Source: Sphagnum compactum
Taxonomy: Eukaryota; Bryophyta; Sphagnopsida; Sphagnales
Length of the DNA stretch: 64,000 nucleotides
NCBI GenBank assembly: GCA_965153455.1
Contig: OZ234493.1
Location: forward strand, 10,964,213-11,028,212
Reading direction: 5' to 3'
The position numbers were made by a program, and so were the translations under genes. Under the pieces are notes generated by a model. The model did not search any database. It was not told the DNA's origin and saw nothing but the letters and a program-made list of their open reading frames with translations. Positions 23,319 to 36,826 of this stretch are shown here, in pieces; positions within the stretch are counted from its first letter, which is position 1, and every line of letters starts with the position of its first letter.

Positions 23319-23451
23319 TGAGCTCAATTGCAGCACCAACATTCACGTGAAATTCAGTGGGAGAATTGCACTAGTCGCTACCAGAAATTTATCCTTGAGC
23401 TTTGGCCCCATCCTAGTAGTGTTGAGTGGAAGTCAAAGCTTTTTGCAAGCC

Positions 23452-23605
23452 ATGACCACTCTACAACAACAACAAGATGTGCAAGCCATGCAGCAGCCTT
23501 TGGGATCAGTAGCCAAATTGGTAGCTTCGGGCATCCGAGAAGTCCCGCCCATGTTCAGAGTGAAGTCCAAGATCCAACAAGGCTATTGCACCACCAACGC
23601 TTGCA

Positions 23606-23640
<35 letters not shown>

Positions 23641-25707
23641 GAATCTACCATACCCGTAATCGATTTCGCAGGGTTCCATGGCACTGAGAGACGTCCTCTG
23701 ATTCTCCAGCAAATCAGATGTGCTTCCGAGGATTGGGGATTCTTTCAGGTAGAATTCTTTTGTCCTTGGACCTACCCTCATCATGGCAATGCAACTATCA
23801 TTACATTCCTATGAGAAATTGCATACTCAGGGAGATGCAAAACCTTGCAATGTCTTGTCATCTTGTAACCTTCCGATTCAAGTCATGGGACACTGTCATT
23901 TACTATGCGGATTTGGATGCTGTACTCGTCAATTGATGCAAAGCTGTAATGTATAGGGGAAGGAACAAGGAACCCTTTTGAAATTTGGGGGTCTTCCTGG
24001 ATTGAAGGGCCCAGCCATGGGCAATGCCCTTGAGCTTGGGCCCGAAAATCCAGAAAGACCCAAAAAGGGGTTCCTTCTCCAACATGATGAACATTTTAAA
24101 TTTCAGGAATCTTACAAAACAGATAGGTACCATTCAAGATGTTCTGTCTTGGGAGGTTTGTCAAATTACAGAGGCGAACTTTAAGAAGGTCATGAAGTTA
24201 TCTCCAAGTCCTTGCTTTCTTGCATGTGGATTGTTGTTTTGTTAACCCATTTGTTTTCCTTTTCTGTGTGTTTTGTGTGTGGTGGTGGGTGGTTTATTGT
24301 GTTTCCTTTTTTCTCAGATCATAAATCATGGTGTTCCTCCAGCTCTATTGAATGACATCTTACACACACACAAGGAGTTCTTTGAGATGCCACTGGAAGA
24401 ACAAATGAAATACTACAGCAAGGATATGAATGCACCCTTCAAATTCAGTGTGGTTCCATTGCTACCTCCGCACTTGATTCAACCTTGGAAAGATGGGTTA
24501 ACTGTTATCTATTCCAAGGGGATGGATACTACGAATTGGCCTACAAAACCTACAACATTTATGTCAGTCTTCCAGCCAGCATAATTCCAGTTTCTTCACT
24601 TCTTTTTTCCAGTTTTGTCAATACTGAATTTTTCTATCCCAGATTCACAAGAAGCAGTGTCTCACCAGTGTTACGAGAGCTGTCTAGATATCACAGTTTA
24701 CGAGAAACAGCATTGTGACAAATGACACTACAAAGTCAACTTTCTTGTTGTTTTTCCTCTTCAGAGATGTGACCCTGCGATACAATGAGGCAGTGAATGT
24801 GCTCAAGAGGGAGCTTCTGGGTGCTCTGTCTGAGAGCCTCGGGTTGCAATCTTCCTTCATTGATGATCTATGCAGAGAATTTCAAAAATCGAACTCCAAT
24901 TACTATCCACCATGTCCTGAGCCACAATATGCTTTCGGAGCTCGACCACATTCGGATCCCACCACGATCACTCTCTTATTGCAAGACCATGTTGGAGGCC
25001 TTGAGGTTCGTGATAAGCATGGAGAATGGATGCAAGTCAAACCAATTCCGCATGCTTTTGTTATCAACTTAGGCGATCAGCTGGAGGTAAGAGTGAACAA
25101 CCACCATGAATTATTACTACTTCTCATGAGGCGTTTGGCTGCTGCAACCCTGATTTTTCTTTCTATTGTTAGATGTGAACTTGACATATGTTGCAACAGG
25201 CATAAAACTTGCTCTACTTGCAAGCAAGCAACACAAGAGTGCCACCAATTGGTAGAAGATCCTGCATTCCTACACTTCTTTGCACAGAGGATTGTTATGT
25301 ATGTAGCAACAGGTATAAATCTTGTTCTACTTGCATGCTAGCAAGCAAGCAAGCATCATAAGTGTAGCTGATGGGGTTGGCAGAGGATCCTGATGATGTG
25401 ATGTCCAATCTTACTCAAGGGAATACTACATTTTGTTCTGTTGCAGATTATTAGCAATGGCAGATACAAGAGTGTGGAGCACAGAGTTACAGTGAACTCC
25501 AATACCGCCCGGATTTCGTTTGCAACTTTCATATATCCTTCAAAAACAACCAAAGTTGGACCTCCGCTGGAACTAGTTAACCTAGAAGAAGGTGAGCCAT
25601 ACAAGGACTTCATTTATGGTGATTACTTAGCTGAATTTGTGGCATTTGGAATCAAAGGCAAACGCTTCATCGACCATGTCAAAACCACTGGCCTTCACTA
25701 CAATTGA
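23452..25707 (+). CDS. 2-oxoglutarate/Fe(II)-dependent dioxygenase (plant DOXC type)
   Basis: Four exons: 23452-23748, 24318-24562, 24765-25086 and 25447-25707, giving 374 residues, the usual length. N-terminal DIOX_N-type region includes IPVIDFAGF and WGFFQIINHGVP. The catalytic double-stranded beta-helix carries NYYPPCPEP, the iron triad H243-x-D245...H300, and the 2-oxoglutarate-binding R310-x-S312 (ARISFATF), so all active-site residues are present. The family oxidises small molecules (flavonoids, hormones, alkaloids, jasmonates and others); the substrate here cannot be assigned. The donor of exon 2 (GTCAGT) makes a split Ile codon and is the least certain junction. A run of ten Asp residues (53-62) encoded by pure GAT repeats lies just before the conserved domain. 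Cytosolic by expectation, with no signal sequence. Confidence 0.92.
23608..23637 (+). repeat. (GAT)10 coding microsatellite in dioxygenase exon 1
   Basis: Ten uninterrupted GAT codons followed by GAA GAA. It lies in the poorly conserved N-terminal segment, so length changes by whole codons would be tolerated. Confidence 0.95.
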
Positions 25708-28382
25708 AGCTCATCATAAGACTAAAGTCTCATCAACCAAAATGTTGATCATGTGGAGGATTTGCACTCTCACATTTGCAAAAAGTATTGTCTGTACATT
25801 GTTACTACTTATGGGTTGTTTCTGCAGCTTTGTTTGAGGAACCACAGGGCTCCAAACTTGTCAGAAGTAAACTTGCAAAAGATTTTGTTGTTGTAACCTT
25901 TGTTTGAAGGAATCATTTATGTTTGGAATGTTGAAAGATTGGTGAGCTCTAAGCACACTGATGTTCTTATGTTAGCCAATCTGAGTGATCTTTGAAAGAG
26001 TCAGTAAAAGAAAATGATCGCTTTTCATTGCTCAAGGTGATGGTGGCATTTAAATAGTCTCTCACTTTATGTTGTCCAATTTTTCATGTTTATTGGCGGG
26101 GATGGGGGAAATAATAAACTCTCTATGTTGAATGTTGTAAACCCTGGCAGAGGTTACAAATGGGGGGTGTGGATACAAATGTGCATATGCATTGCATGTG
26201 CCTGACTCATAACTACAGTAGTAGCTCCTGTCATTTGAAGTGATATGCAGGTGTTCACCATGGACCTTTACCCTTTGAAGTACTAAGATACCAGTTCATG
26301 TGTTGTAGAAATTATGAACATTGAAGAGCTGTAAGGAGAGACAGACAGACAGACAGACAGAAGCACAATATTGGGGGAAACCACTCAGGAAAAGACAAAA
26401 GACCTGATACCTGATATGAACCAAAGCCTGGTTGATGAGGAGCCTTTAGGATCAGTTGTAGTGAAGGCCAGTGCTTTTGACATAGAAGGTACAAGGGTTG
26501 TTGGGTCAGATATGAAACAGGGAGTTACCTATTATCTCAGTTATGGTCAAAATTCTATACCTGTAGAAAATTCTATACCTCTTTTGGACACTAAAGGTAT
26601 AGAATTTGTCCACACTTGAGATGATATACTCCCTGGTTCATCATATCTGACCCAACCCTTGTACCCTCCATGTCTCATCAATTGTACCAGTGTAGTAGGT
26701 GCTGCTGATTCAGCCAAGGCTTATTATGGGGATGAGGTTCAAATCTTGTGTAAGGTAGCCACCCAAGGTCAAAGGCATTTTTCCAAAAGAAGGGATTACT
26801 TGAGGTTGGAACTGAGTGTCAGCCCACTTCCAGTAATGCCCCCCAATTGGGACATGCAAGGTACATAAAGACCTGCTTGAAAAACTTAGGGATGAGATGA
26901 TTATCCATGAAATCATAAGGTGGATCATCTACAAGGTTAAAAAAATGGAAGATCTCACCAGAAAATCCCTAAAAAAACAGAAGATACTTCCCTACTGCCA
27001 AAAAGCCCTTCTTGAAAATGGCAGGTCCTTGGTCTACTTCACAGTGCATTTTGGTCTTTCTCTTGTCTTTCTCTATTGTCTTTCTCTGATGTTTAGGGGT
27101 TAACAATCCATGTGCTATATGGGGAGAGGATGGTGCAGCTCTGCTTATATCAAAACATGTCAAATCTCCACATTCAACTCCCTTTTTCTTGTTTATTGTT
27201 AAATGTCGTATGTTGTACTCTTGTCAATCAAACTCCCATCGTACTTAGTCTGGTTAGGCTCTAATTAAAATCAATTACAACCATAGTACCTAGCTTGGTC
27301 TGGCACTAAGAATTACTTTTCAAGATTGCCAAAAACTTCCCTAACTGCCATGCCAAAAATTTGAAAGAAACTAATAATCACACTAGATTCATTATTTTGT
27401 ATAATGCCAAATTATAAAATATTATTATTTTTTGCTGCCAAACATAAACGACAAAATAATATTATTAATAAATAATTAGGCACCTTGCTAACAGTGTTGG
27501 TCTGTCTGCTTTGACTAAGGCTAACAAAACTACTGAGAAAAGTTCTTGCAACTGTTATAGGTACTAAAAGTAGCCAGAGGAATGATTTTCAATCCTACCC
27601 AGATGCATATCCTGCACCAATTGACATGCAGTTCTTCAACCTCCCCCCAGTATACATACCTTACAAGCATTTTAGTTATTATTGAGCCAAACCTGACACA
27701 TGAAGATGAAATTAATCCCAATACCTGTACCAAGATATTCACCACAAATTGAAAAAATCCCAAAACATATACCACACCGGTATTTTCAAATGGACATACC
27801 CACCCAACACCAGAAGCTGTACATCAGTGATAATAAATTTCTTGTACTAGAGAAAGATACAGGCATTTCAATTGATTCCTTCCTGCTTTCATTCCCCCCT
27901 GCTTTCAATTACTATGGTCATGGGGGCAGACGTGAGGCGTTGAATGTGTATCTACATACTCCCAACAAGGCCATCCTCAGAAAGCTACTGTTTGTATTTT
28001 GGCACCATACAAACAGTGTAGATGGCCTCTTGCAGTACAAACCTTGAGAGGGCAGTGTTGGCCAGAGTTTCTTGCACATCAGTTTATCACACTGCCCTGA
28101 TATTGTCTCCAATCTACGACTGTCAGGACATCCAATTGCCCTTGTAGTGTTGCTGATAGACGAATCTACAAAATGGTTGAGAATCAAAATGGTCTCTCTT
28201 TCAGATGTTGTCTTCTGGTGAACAGAACACAACAAAAAACGATGGTGGCACGCAAATGAGAAGGTTCAAGGTTTCAAATGTGATTTTAAGTCAACTGCAA
28301 CACATAATTATTTGCTGGATGATTTCACCCATGTGACCTGCAAGCACAGAGGTGATGGGACTGTTGTTACACAGGAATCAGG
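25708..28382. other. Intergenic between the dioxygenase and CNOT9 3' ends
   Basis: The two genes converge. Contents: a (CAGA)5 microsatellite at 26340-26361, and a 13-bp perfect hairpin AAATTCTATACCT/AGGTATAGAATTT at 26568-26607 with an extra direct copy just left of it. There is a B-box-like GAGGTTCAAATCTTG at about 26736 without a clear A box. No gene recognised. Confidence 0.4.
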
Positions 28383-31300
28383 TTACTGCCCAGAGAGAAG
28401 TTGATCCATGGAGGAAAGGGGGCCACCCTGGATGCCGACAGCCATATGTTGTGGTGGGTGCATCTGTCCTCCTCGCACATTCATCATTAACTGTGCCAAC
28501 CATCTTCGAGTTGTTGGATCCTCCTGCAACCGTCCACATATATCTCATAAAAACCTCACATTAAAAAGCCCTTGTCTGGAAATCTACTAACTCATAACCA
28601 TCCACACCATACATCCAAATGTAGCAAGGACAATACCAGGATGCACAGAGGGTCCAAGATTAGTGAAGACAGAAAAGAGTAAATTTCTTGATGTAAACTA
28701 GACTTGATGCAACAGACCACGTTGAAAACACAAGGCATGGATGAATTAATTCATGTATTTGCAATTGCAGTAAATCATGTCAGGTTCCCCCTTGTCCTCT
28801 CAGACATTACCATAATGCCCAGAATCTTAGATGCAAGGCTCAACCACTACTAAGTTCAACAGGGTTATCAATCACAAGTATCTCCATAAATACTGAGAAC
28901 TTCTCCATACCCTCAATTCAAGTCAACCTGGATAGAACTGAGAGATGGCCTGACACTAAGGTTATGGAGACTTCAGATCTGACAATATACCAGTGACCAG
29001 GACAAAGACCCCAAAAAACCCTAAGAAACACAGGAAAACAAAAAGGAAAGTTTAAGCTATTTGAAGAATAGCAAAAGCTACACAAGCATTTGAAATACCA
29101 CTATACAATGACTCAAATACATACACAAGCCATGCCCAAAAATTTTACCCGGAGACAGTTATTGAAAGTCCCATTTTGAAGAAAGTCGGGAAGGCAATTT
29201 TTCAGAGCCTCACATGCCCTGCAAGGCATTACACACCAGTTCCCCAAGTTGTCATTGCATGAGATGAATGTAAGAATGCCTCATTTCATATTCATTGAGA
29301 TTTCAAGTGTAACATGCACCCAGCCCTTCTGAAGTATTGCACTTCAACTCTCACTGAATAGGAAATAAAAGCATCCTATAGTAACAACTAGCAAGCCATT
29401 GATGACACAAAAACCTGCTCATCCACTTTGATCACAGTTGCACAAGAGGATACAGAGCACTGGTGCAACATGGTAGAGTGATCAACAGGTTGCCCTGACC
29501 TGGGGTTATCAGAAAGACGGAGATAGCAGCGGATGATATGCTTGAGAAGGCGCGCAGAGGGCTGTTCAGCTAGCAGTTGCACCATTGTTGCTAGCACTGC
29601 CCCAACAGCAAAGAAACGTTCTGCTGTGGCACATATGTAGTTTAGCCCAACATCATCCAGCAATATTTTCTGCACTATGAATGTTGCAACCTGCCATCCA
29701 CCCCCAGCAGATATTTTCCTGAACTCAGTTTCTTGCTGCTAATGCTTCTTAGTGAAAGAACACCGAGGCCCAATGTAAAAAAAATGGTTCTGCCTGTGAC
29801 TAATACAAAGGGACCTGAATTGTATAAACCGTCAGATACCCCATAAAAAAGAATAGAGGCGCTAAAGCCACCAAATACACACATGTCAATTGAATTGTGA
29901 AACCTTCTACAGTTAACGACATGGATGCTTTCAAAAGTTCACTTGTACCAAATCCTTCAGAGAGACAATCTCCTCTGATCTGAGCAGCAAACAGTGGAAG
30001 TCCCCACACATGATGTTTTCCTATAACAGCTTATCAGATTCACACAAGTTTGGCCACATCAATGAGAATTCTCTCAGAAGGCGACACAGGGAGAGAACAT
30101 TCTACTCACAGTCTTTGAAAGTTCACTGCCCATCTCCATTGTGCGCAGACAAAGAGGTATAATCTCTGTAGAGAGAAGAAAATTTATGACCTCTGTGTCA
30201 TCAACCTGCGTGAACAATCCACAAATTCACTTCTGACACTTTCTGCAACCATTGCCTGGTTTCCAACTGCTTGGAAACAATTCAGAAAGAGACCACTGAC
30301 AGGCAGCTAGCAATTCAGGAAAAAACACTACACAATGGAAGCCGACAGTTAAATGAGATACGAGAGTGGCATCTACACGATAACATGAGAGAGCTTACCT
30401 TAACAAGGGCACCAATAACACCAAGACTGGTGAGACGTAAGTACTCAAAAGGCCGGGTCTTACTCACAGTATTCAGAAATGGATAGAGATAAAGTGGGAT
30501 ATGGGCTGCACAACACACTCTCTCTGTCAGTGTAACAGTCATGAAATTCTTCTAATTCTTTCCCTTGCAATTATTCTGTCTCTTTGCCCAAACATGTCAC
30601 ATACAAACTGGTAACTATACTAAAAATTCAGTGAGGCCTGCTCCTTGTCAGAGTAAAATTCACACAGCATTCTTCTCCAGAATTCTCTCCCTCTTGGTCA
30701 TTTTTTATCATACATCAGTAAATACCAGTAGAAAGCACAGAAGTGATTACCATTGAGAAAAAGAGTTCGGGTGTCAGGATGTGAAGCTACACACTGCATG
30801 GTACAATCCAATCTTCGATCAGTCTTTTAACCAAGTAAGTGCCTCCCCACATTGACATGCATATAGACCAACAGATACTAACAACATGAGGCTTCCCTCA
30901 AAAGGAGGAGGAACTCCAAGGTGAGAATGAATCATCAAACAGTCCAACCTGAAGCAAAGCCAAGGCATTGCAAACGCGATTAGAAGCTCCTGCTGTGAGA
31001 GTAGGCGGAGACAGCATGGGATAGATAGAGACAATCTCCTGCCAACCCCACAAAGATATATACAACCTGATTTGAGATTCATTCATCAGTTGCACACTAC
31101 TTTTGGGCTCTTGACCAGCAAAAACAGGAAAAGTAAACTTCAAAACACAACTGCAGGAGCTATGCAATCATATAAATTAGAAGAAGCACTAGTAAGAGCT
31201 GTTTAAATTGCACCCAAATTCTCGGGTTGACAGCATCTAACCTGTAAAAGTGCTGCAATAGTACCACATGAATGCCACAACATGGGAGCTAAGTCTGGAA

Positions 31301-32222
31301 AGGCCTCCCGTTTCTGCCATACAACCATGATCAGTTCTTGACTGATAATGAAGATCGACCACCAGGAACAAAAGAGGTTGACTACAAAGCTGCTTAAACA
31401 GACTGTCCTCACAACCAAGCAACACAACAACAGCACAGATCCTACTATTTCCAATTTCCACAAAATTCATTCATAAGTCCAATAATTACTGTTCCTAATT
31501 CCACAACTTGCTAAAAAGACCCATGAAAGAAGCTTCATAACCACAACAATAGAGAACCCTAAAACACAACTTTTCTGGTCCTAATCCCACAACTTGCTAA
31601 AAATCCCTTCAAAGAAGCTTCATAACCACAAAAATAGAGAACCCTGAAACACAACTTTGCTGGTCCTAATTGCACAACATGCTAAAAAAACCCATCAAAG
31701 AAGCTTCATAACCACAAGAATAGTGAACCCAAAAACACAACTTTGCAGCATTCTTGGAGTTTATTTCTTCTTTTTGAATCTAAGGTTGTAAACCATGGCA
31801 TCTGCTACTATTTGAGGAGGTTTACTCAGAGAAAGTTGCTAATAGCTTCACCGCAGGCAGGCACAAGATATCATGAAACGATAACAAAGCTTCTCCAAAT
31901 TTTGACAACAATCCAGTAACACAGTTTCTTTCACTGGGATGTAAAACCCTATAAACAATTTAGGGCAACTATTTCTCTCTCGTTCTTGTGCGCAGCAACT
32001 TCTTGCTCTGAAAACTAATTTGTGCAGAAATGAAAATCCTTCGCACAAAGCTGAAGAGAGAATGAGGAAAAAAAGAAAATGCACAAACATACACACAAAC
32101 ACACTCACACACACACACACAGGAGTACAGAACAGAAGCCGTACCTTGGAGAGGTCAAGAAGCGCATTTTCTCGCTGCTCAGGTACAATCAACTCCAAAA
32201 CCAATTGCTCTGCACTCGTCAT
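28383..32222 (-). CDS. CCR4-NOT complex subunit CNOT9/CAF40 (RQCD1 family), one-base frameshift in exon 6
   Basis: Armadillo-repeat subunit that binds the NOT1 scaffold of the cytoplasmic deadenylase complex. Nine minus-strand exons with GT-AG borders: 32222-32145, 31313-31242, 31038-30949, 30793-30751, 30505-30399, 30206-30110, 29690-29500, 29218-29149 and 28523-28383. Family landmarks in order: [143 protein letters not shown]. Apart from one base it would encode about 295 residues, the family length. Exon 6 is 97 nt where the protein needs 96: the A run at 30179-30183 has one base too many and shifts the frame between INF and LLSTE. This is either a sequencing or assembly error or a very recent inactivation, since everything downstream is intact. 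The upstream reading frame is low complexity, so the ATG at 32222 is preferred. Confidence 0.9.
28840..29060. repeat. Dispersed repeat B, copy 2 (in CNOT9 intron 8)
   Basis: Shares the TACTGAGAA...TTCTC...CAATTCAAGT..AACCTGGA..GAGAGA order with 6586-6642 and the same A-rich continuation. It sits inside the 625-bp intron between exons 8 and 9 of the CNOT9 gene. Ends are approximate. Confidence 0.35.
31492..31746. repeat. 85-bp minisatellite, three units (CNOT9 intron 1)
   Basis: Units start at 31492, 31577 and 31662, exactly 85 bp apart. Each contains CACAAC(T/A)TGCTAAAAA, AAAGAAGCTTCATAACCACA and AACACAACTTT. They are about 90% alike by eye and lie entirely within the 831-bp first intron. 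Confidence 0.85.
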
Positions 32223-32583
32223 GCTTTCTGTTTCTTCAATACACACCACCAGAAAAAGAAAAAGAAAAAGAAAGTGGCCAACATGAAAACAAACAAGAAA
32301 CCTAACACCCTTTCGCGAGCAAACAAAGCGAAGAAGAAGAAGAAGAAGAATAGGAAGAGGAAGAAAACAAAAAACAACCCTAACCCACCAAAATGTCCCA
32401 AAATGACACAAAACAACAAACAAATAGATACTGCACCAACGAATTGGCTGTTACTTTTTTTCCGCTTCCACTGAAGAAGAAGAAGAAGAAGAAGAAGACG
32501 GAAGGTCTGCTGCAAACATGAATACAATATATCTGTCCTCCAAAGTGAGGTGGTATTCACAACAACAACAACAACAACAACAA
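32091..32583. repeat. Microsatellite cluster around the CNOT9 5' end
   Basis: (AC)n at about 32091-32120 in intron 1, (GAA)n at 32329-32350 and 32473-32498, and (CAA)8 at 32559-32583 in the presumed 5' leader or promoter. On the minus strand the leader is therefore rich in TTC and TTG. This composition explains the long Phe/Leu, Ser and Cys runs in overlapping open frames, which are not genes. Confidence 0.8.
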
Positions 32584-32759
32584 GGGAGCTGCTGGTTCTG
32601 TAAATCCAAGCAGAAAAATGGGAAGAAGAAGCTCATCAGCTGCAAAGCTCCATTGGCTCTCTTCCTCTCATCAAAATTCAAACCAGTGTTGGTTGGGTGG
32701 GGTACCAGTAATGGAACCCGCCGGGTATGTCCGTAGTTCTTCTTTCCCAGTACCGTAAT

Positions 32760-35700
32760 ACCTTTACCATTTGGACAACAAATTGCTGAATATTTATTTA
32801 AATTTGAAATCTTAACTTTGGCACTTGATTTTTTTTATTCTGAAATTTTCAGTAAGTAATGGTCATGCAAATTAATAAACAAAGTTTTCATTAGTGTTAT
32901 GGAACAATTTAGTGTGTTTAGATTATTTCACGTTTAAATCATTGTCATGAGAGGTCCACGATTCAAAACTCGACAATTGAACTTTTAAATTTATTAAAAT
33001 TTCGACACAAATAATGAATAATTTTTCAAAAGTTCGACAAAACAAAAAATAATTTAATTGATGCCAAAATGGATAAAAGATGCTACGATAATAATACCAA
33101 TGAGAGTTTTTCAATCGATTGTACCAAGTTTATATGCCTATTTATTACATAATGAACATTTCTCAAAACGTGGGACCAAATGAAAGCTACATAATTCCAT
33201 AATCTCTACTTTACAAGCAAAGCCAACAACTTGAAAAATGAGCTTGGTATGAAATGGTATTTACCCACAAAAAGAAAACAAATCACACACATGGGTATCT
33301 ATATACCCTACCACCTTCGAAGCTTTCATATTAATTATACTATTTTTTAAATGTTGAAATTTTCAGAATTGCCTTTTTTCAATCAACAAAAAAATGTATG
33401 AAAAAATATATTGAATTTTAAAGAATAGTTTATTTGTCAAAATGAAAGTTACAAAATTAATTAATTGTTAAATGGATGTGTGTCCAATCTACCAAGGTAC
33501 TATAGTTTTAGATTTACATGCAAACACATTTATAGGAACTACTAGCATGCATTTATTCTTCTAGGTATTAGCTAATGCAACCTTAATTTTACACATTTTT
33601 AGACTATACAAAACAAAATTATTTACAAAACATTTTCAAGTTCCATCAACAAAACAAGCAGGTGCAAGAAAACTCTCAAAATTGCATAAAGAATGAATTG
33701 TCCAAAAACAAAAAGATAAAAACATAAATATTCAAAATTTCCTTCCAAAACCTCAATTCAAATTTGACAACTAACTACTTACTAAGTACATACATTACAT
33801 TTTACTTTCACTAACCCATATGTCTCCTTAATATTACTTGATCTATACTTTGGATTCCATCCTTGAAATCCTTGTGATGTACAATTGAATCTAAAGTTAA
33901 AATCATCTATAAACATTATTCTTCATTTGCTACTTGTTGAAATATTCATATTATTGTTTTTTGGTTTATCAATGTAGATACCTATTGTTGTTCCCCCCAA
34001 TCTTTTAAATCCACTTCCTATTGCTCTTCCACCACCGCATGTCATTGCTTTGACAATTTCTCCTATGGTTGCTCATGTGTATGACCAATCCTAATCATGT
34101 AATGTTTGAAATGGTGTGTTGAACTCATTTGATAAAGATTCCTATATTGAACAACAATAGGTGCCTACTATTCTTCTACTATAATTTCCATCTCTTGCAT
34201 ACATGTGTTAGTTCCTTCTTTTATCTCCATTGGTCTTGTAGGTTCCTAGTCAAATGTTTTTAGTTCTTCAACAAATTATTCTTCTTCTTCATGATGTTTT
34301 CCACTTGTACCTACCTCATCATTCCCCGAAAGGCTAGATAATTTCTTTTGATTGAATGTTGGGGTACATAATGAAAACCTACAAAGTTACACCTAATATG
34401 CTTTCAATTAATGCATGTAAATGTTTTCATCCAACTTGAACTCCTTAAACATTCCTTAATGTATTTTTTGAACATGTTGTGCACCATGTCCCACCACTCA
34501 ACTAGGTCTTGTACCTCCAACTCTAATGCCTTTCTTCAAAGATTTCATAACACATTATTTATTTTCATATTCTTACAACATGTGGTAAGAGTAGTAAGGC
34601 TCCATGTTTTTCATTTTCTCCATGATTCCATGTAGTCTAATAATGTCCAATTTCAAATTTTGTACCTCTCTTTAGACGTTTGTTACCATCCTATCCTTTT
34701 CCAACTCAATGGTTGTGGTTCTATCAATTCCCGGAATCATTACTTCATGCACCTCCTCCACTTGAACTTGCAAGTTTGATAGTTTTATTCCATGACCTTT
34801 TTGGTTTTCTGTTAGCCCTTCTAATGTATAATTAAATCATGTGCTTGGTGTTTCACCATTCAATAGTCCTAATTTTCTTGTTCAAACTCCTATTATAAAT
34901 GATGTTTCTCCAACTTCATCTTTTCATACTTTTACACATGCTCTTAAAAAAAAGTATTTTTATTTTTAATTTGCAACCATAAGATTTTAATGCATTGCTA
35001 CCACATGTATATCCTTTTCCTTAATCAATTGTTGTAATTACTCCACCTCTGCCAAGGTTTGTTATAGTGATTTTTTCATCTATTTCTCATCCTCCACATG
35101 TTTGTTAACTAATTTGAGACCAAACAATTCCAATAGAATTACGTTCATTTGTTATTTGTATTCAACCATTTGCTAACACATGCCTTCAACCATCACATGT
35201 GGATCTACCTTTTTGCCAATCTACCTTTTACTTGATGTGTGAAAACCTAATGTGGTTTCCATGTGGAACTAATTCCTGATGATTAACCAAAAGTTTTATA
35301 TGCAAACTTGTTAGACATATAAGAACCTACTACTAATGGTGATATGTCTTCAATAACCACCTATTCCACTCCTAATATCGATTAGTTAGTTACATTTACG
35401 AGTCTACCCCCAATGACCAATGATGTCTTTCTTGGTGTTGATGTGTCATATTTATACTTAAGTACCAAGTGCTACTCCTAATGCATGTTGGCCATGTCTT
35501 ACACCAAGTCTATCCTTAGTGGCCACATGCTCCATCTATGGTGTAGGTTGACCATGTATAGTCTTGGTACCCGTTATTCCTTTTCCAATTACAACATGAC
35601 TCAACATCATGGTAAGGTTTTGGTGATCCTTCCTTCATCACCTATTCCCCATGCTATTGGTTTGTATATTGGGGTGTAGGAGTTTTCTCCCTTTGCCTTA

Positions 35701-36470
35701 CTTGTGCATTTTGTTGTTGTATTTGCTTAAATGTTGCGGTACATTTATTGTACCTCTCAGTTTTTGTCTCTTCCTCCTAATAAAATCAACTATATAATCC
35801 TCTTGCTATTCATTTAACTATAATGTATTCATAGGTGGTGTCCTTGTTTATTGTCTTTCCTCCTATTATTATTGTCAAGGATATAGACTTTCAACCCAAA
35901 CTTCAAGTTTTCATCAATTGCACCCTCATTTGCTTCACATTCTAATTTAATATATGCTCTAGATATTTTAGGTGCATGCACCTATTTTAGTTCCGCTTCT
36001 AGAAAGCATTCTTACGTCAGAAGCACCTTTATGGTAGAAGTTCAATTACTAGGTCCTTTGTTGGTACTATTTTTCATGTTCCATTCAACATCTTTCTATA
36101 TTGTGTAATTTTCCACCTTTGGAGTTCTTTCAGGTGATTGAACATATAGTGGCAAATCTATTGTTTATTTCTTGATTTGTCGTCATGAAAGTAATCTTGA
36201 ACTTGGCTAAAACCATGTCCCTATCAATGCATATAACCTTGTGCAAGCATCTAATCATATGTTATGAGTTTTGTTGATCATAAAAATTGGGTACATTTTG
36301 AAGGTTTGTCATTCAAAATAAAGGTTAGTTTTTTTCATTACATATTTTTTTTGTGACACCCTAATTACATACATGTGAACTACTAATGACTAATTAATAG
36401 TTGCATTAGTGTCCACATGTTTTGATAAATTAACTTGATTTACCTTTTCATTGGTTGTTAACATATAAAG
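32760..36470. other. AT-rich transposon-derived DNA, no gene recognised
   Basis: Downstream, in the element's orientation, of the Ty3/gypsy relic. Many short open frames, all interrupted. Parts of the minus strand at about 35700-36400 read like a heavily mutated gag-type protein, but I cannot demonstrate it. No LTR pair is visible by eye. Confidence 0.35.
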
Positions 36471-36473
36471 TCA

Positions 36474-36680
36474 TGACATGTCATCTACCTGTTTTTTCAT
36501 AAGTTCTTACATTCTTTCACTGCCTATTGTTGTTCTAGCTTGTGACATGTCATCTACATGTTCACTTGCAAGTTTTTTTCCTCGTCACTGCATGTTGTTC
36601 TTCCAACTTGTGACACATCATTTACCTATTCTTTTGCAAGTGAATTTGCTTACGTTGTCTTATCCTAATATTAATGTAAT
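36474..36680. repeat. ~69-bp tandem repeat, three units
   Basis: TGACATGTCATCTACNTGTT or its variant TGACACATCATTTACCTATT starts at 36474, 36543 and 36611. The first two units continue to a CACTGC(C/A)T(A/G)TTGTTGTTC-type end. The third is diverged after about 45 bp. Confidence 0.6.
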
Positions 36681-36826
36681 TTCCAACTCTATGTTTAGGT
36701 CATTAAATGTTTCCACACACTCCTAACTAGCTTATTTGACTATCAATTACAAAAATATGCACTTTATCAACATACTCATATAGTTTATGTTTATTAACAT
36801 TTATTAACAAAGGATTAGGTTCAAAC

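Noticed and set aside
26371-26868. Plus-strand frames of 82 and 69 codons between the dioxygenase and CNOT9
   Set aside because: No motif, and the region contains hairpins and repeats typical of spacer.
29388-29499. Open-frame extension of CNOT9 exon 7 past 29500
   Set aside because: The extension does not resemble the family C-terminus, whereas splicing at 29499 joins exons 8 and 9, which do.
31848-32681. Minus-strand frames with Phe, Leu, Ser and Cys runs upstream of CNOT9
   Set aside because: They arise from TTC, TTG and GT microsatellites in the leader and intron 1; only the exon from 32222 to 32145 matches the protein family.
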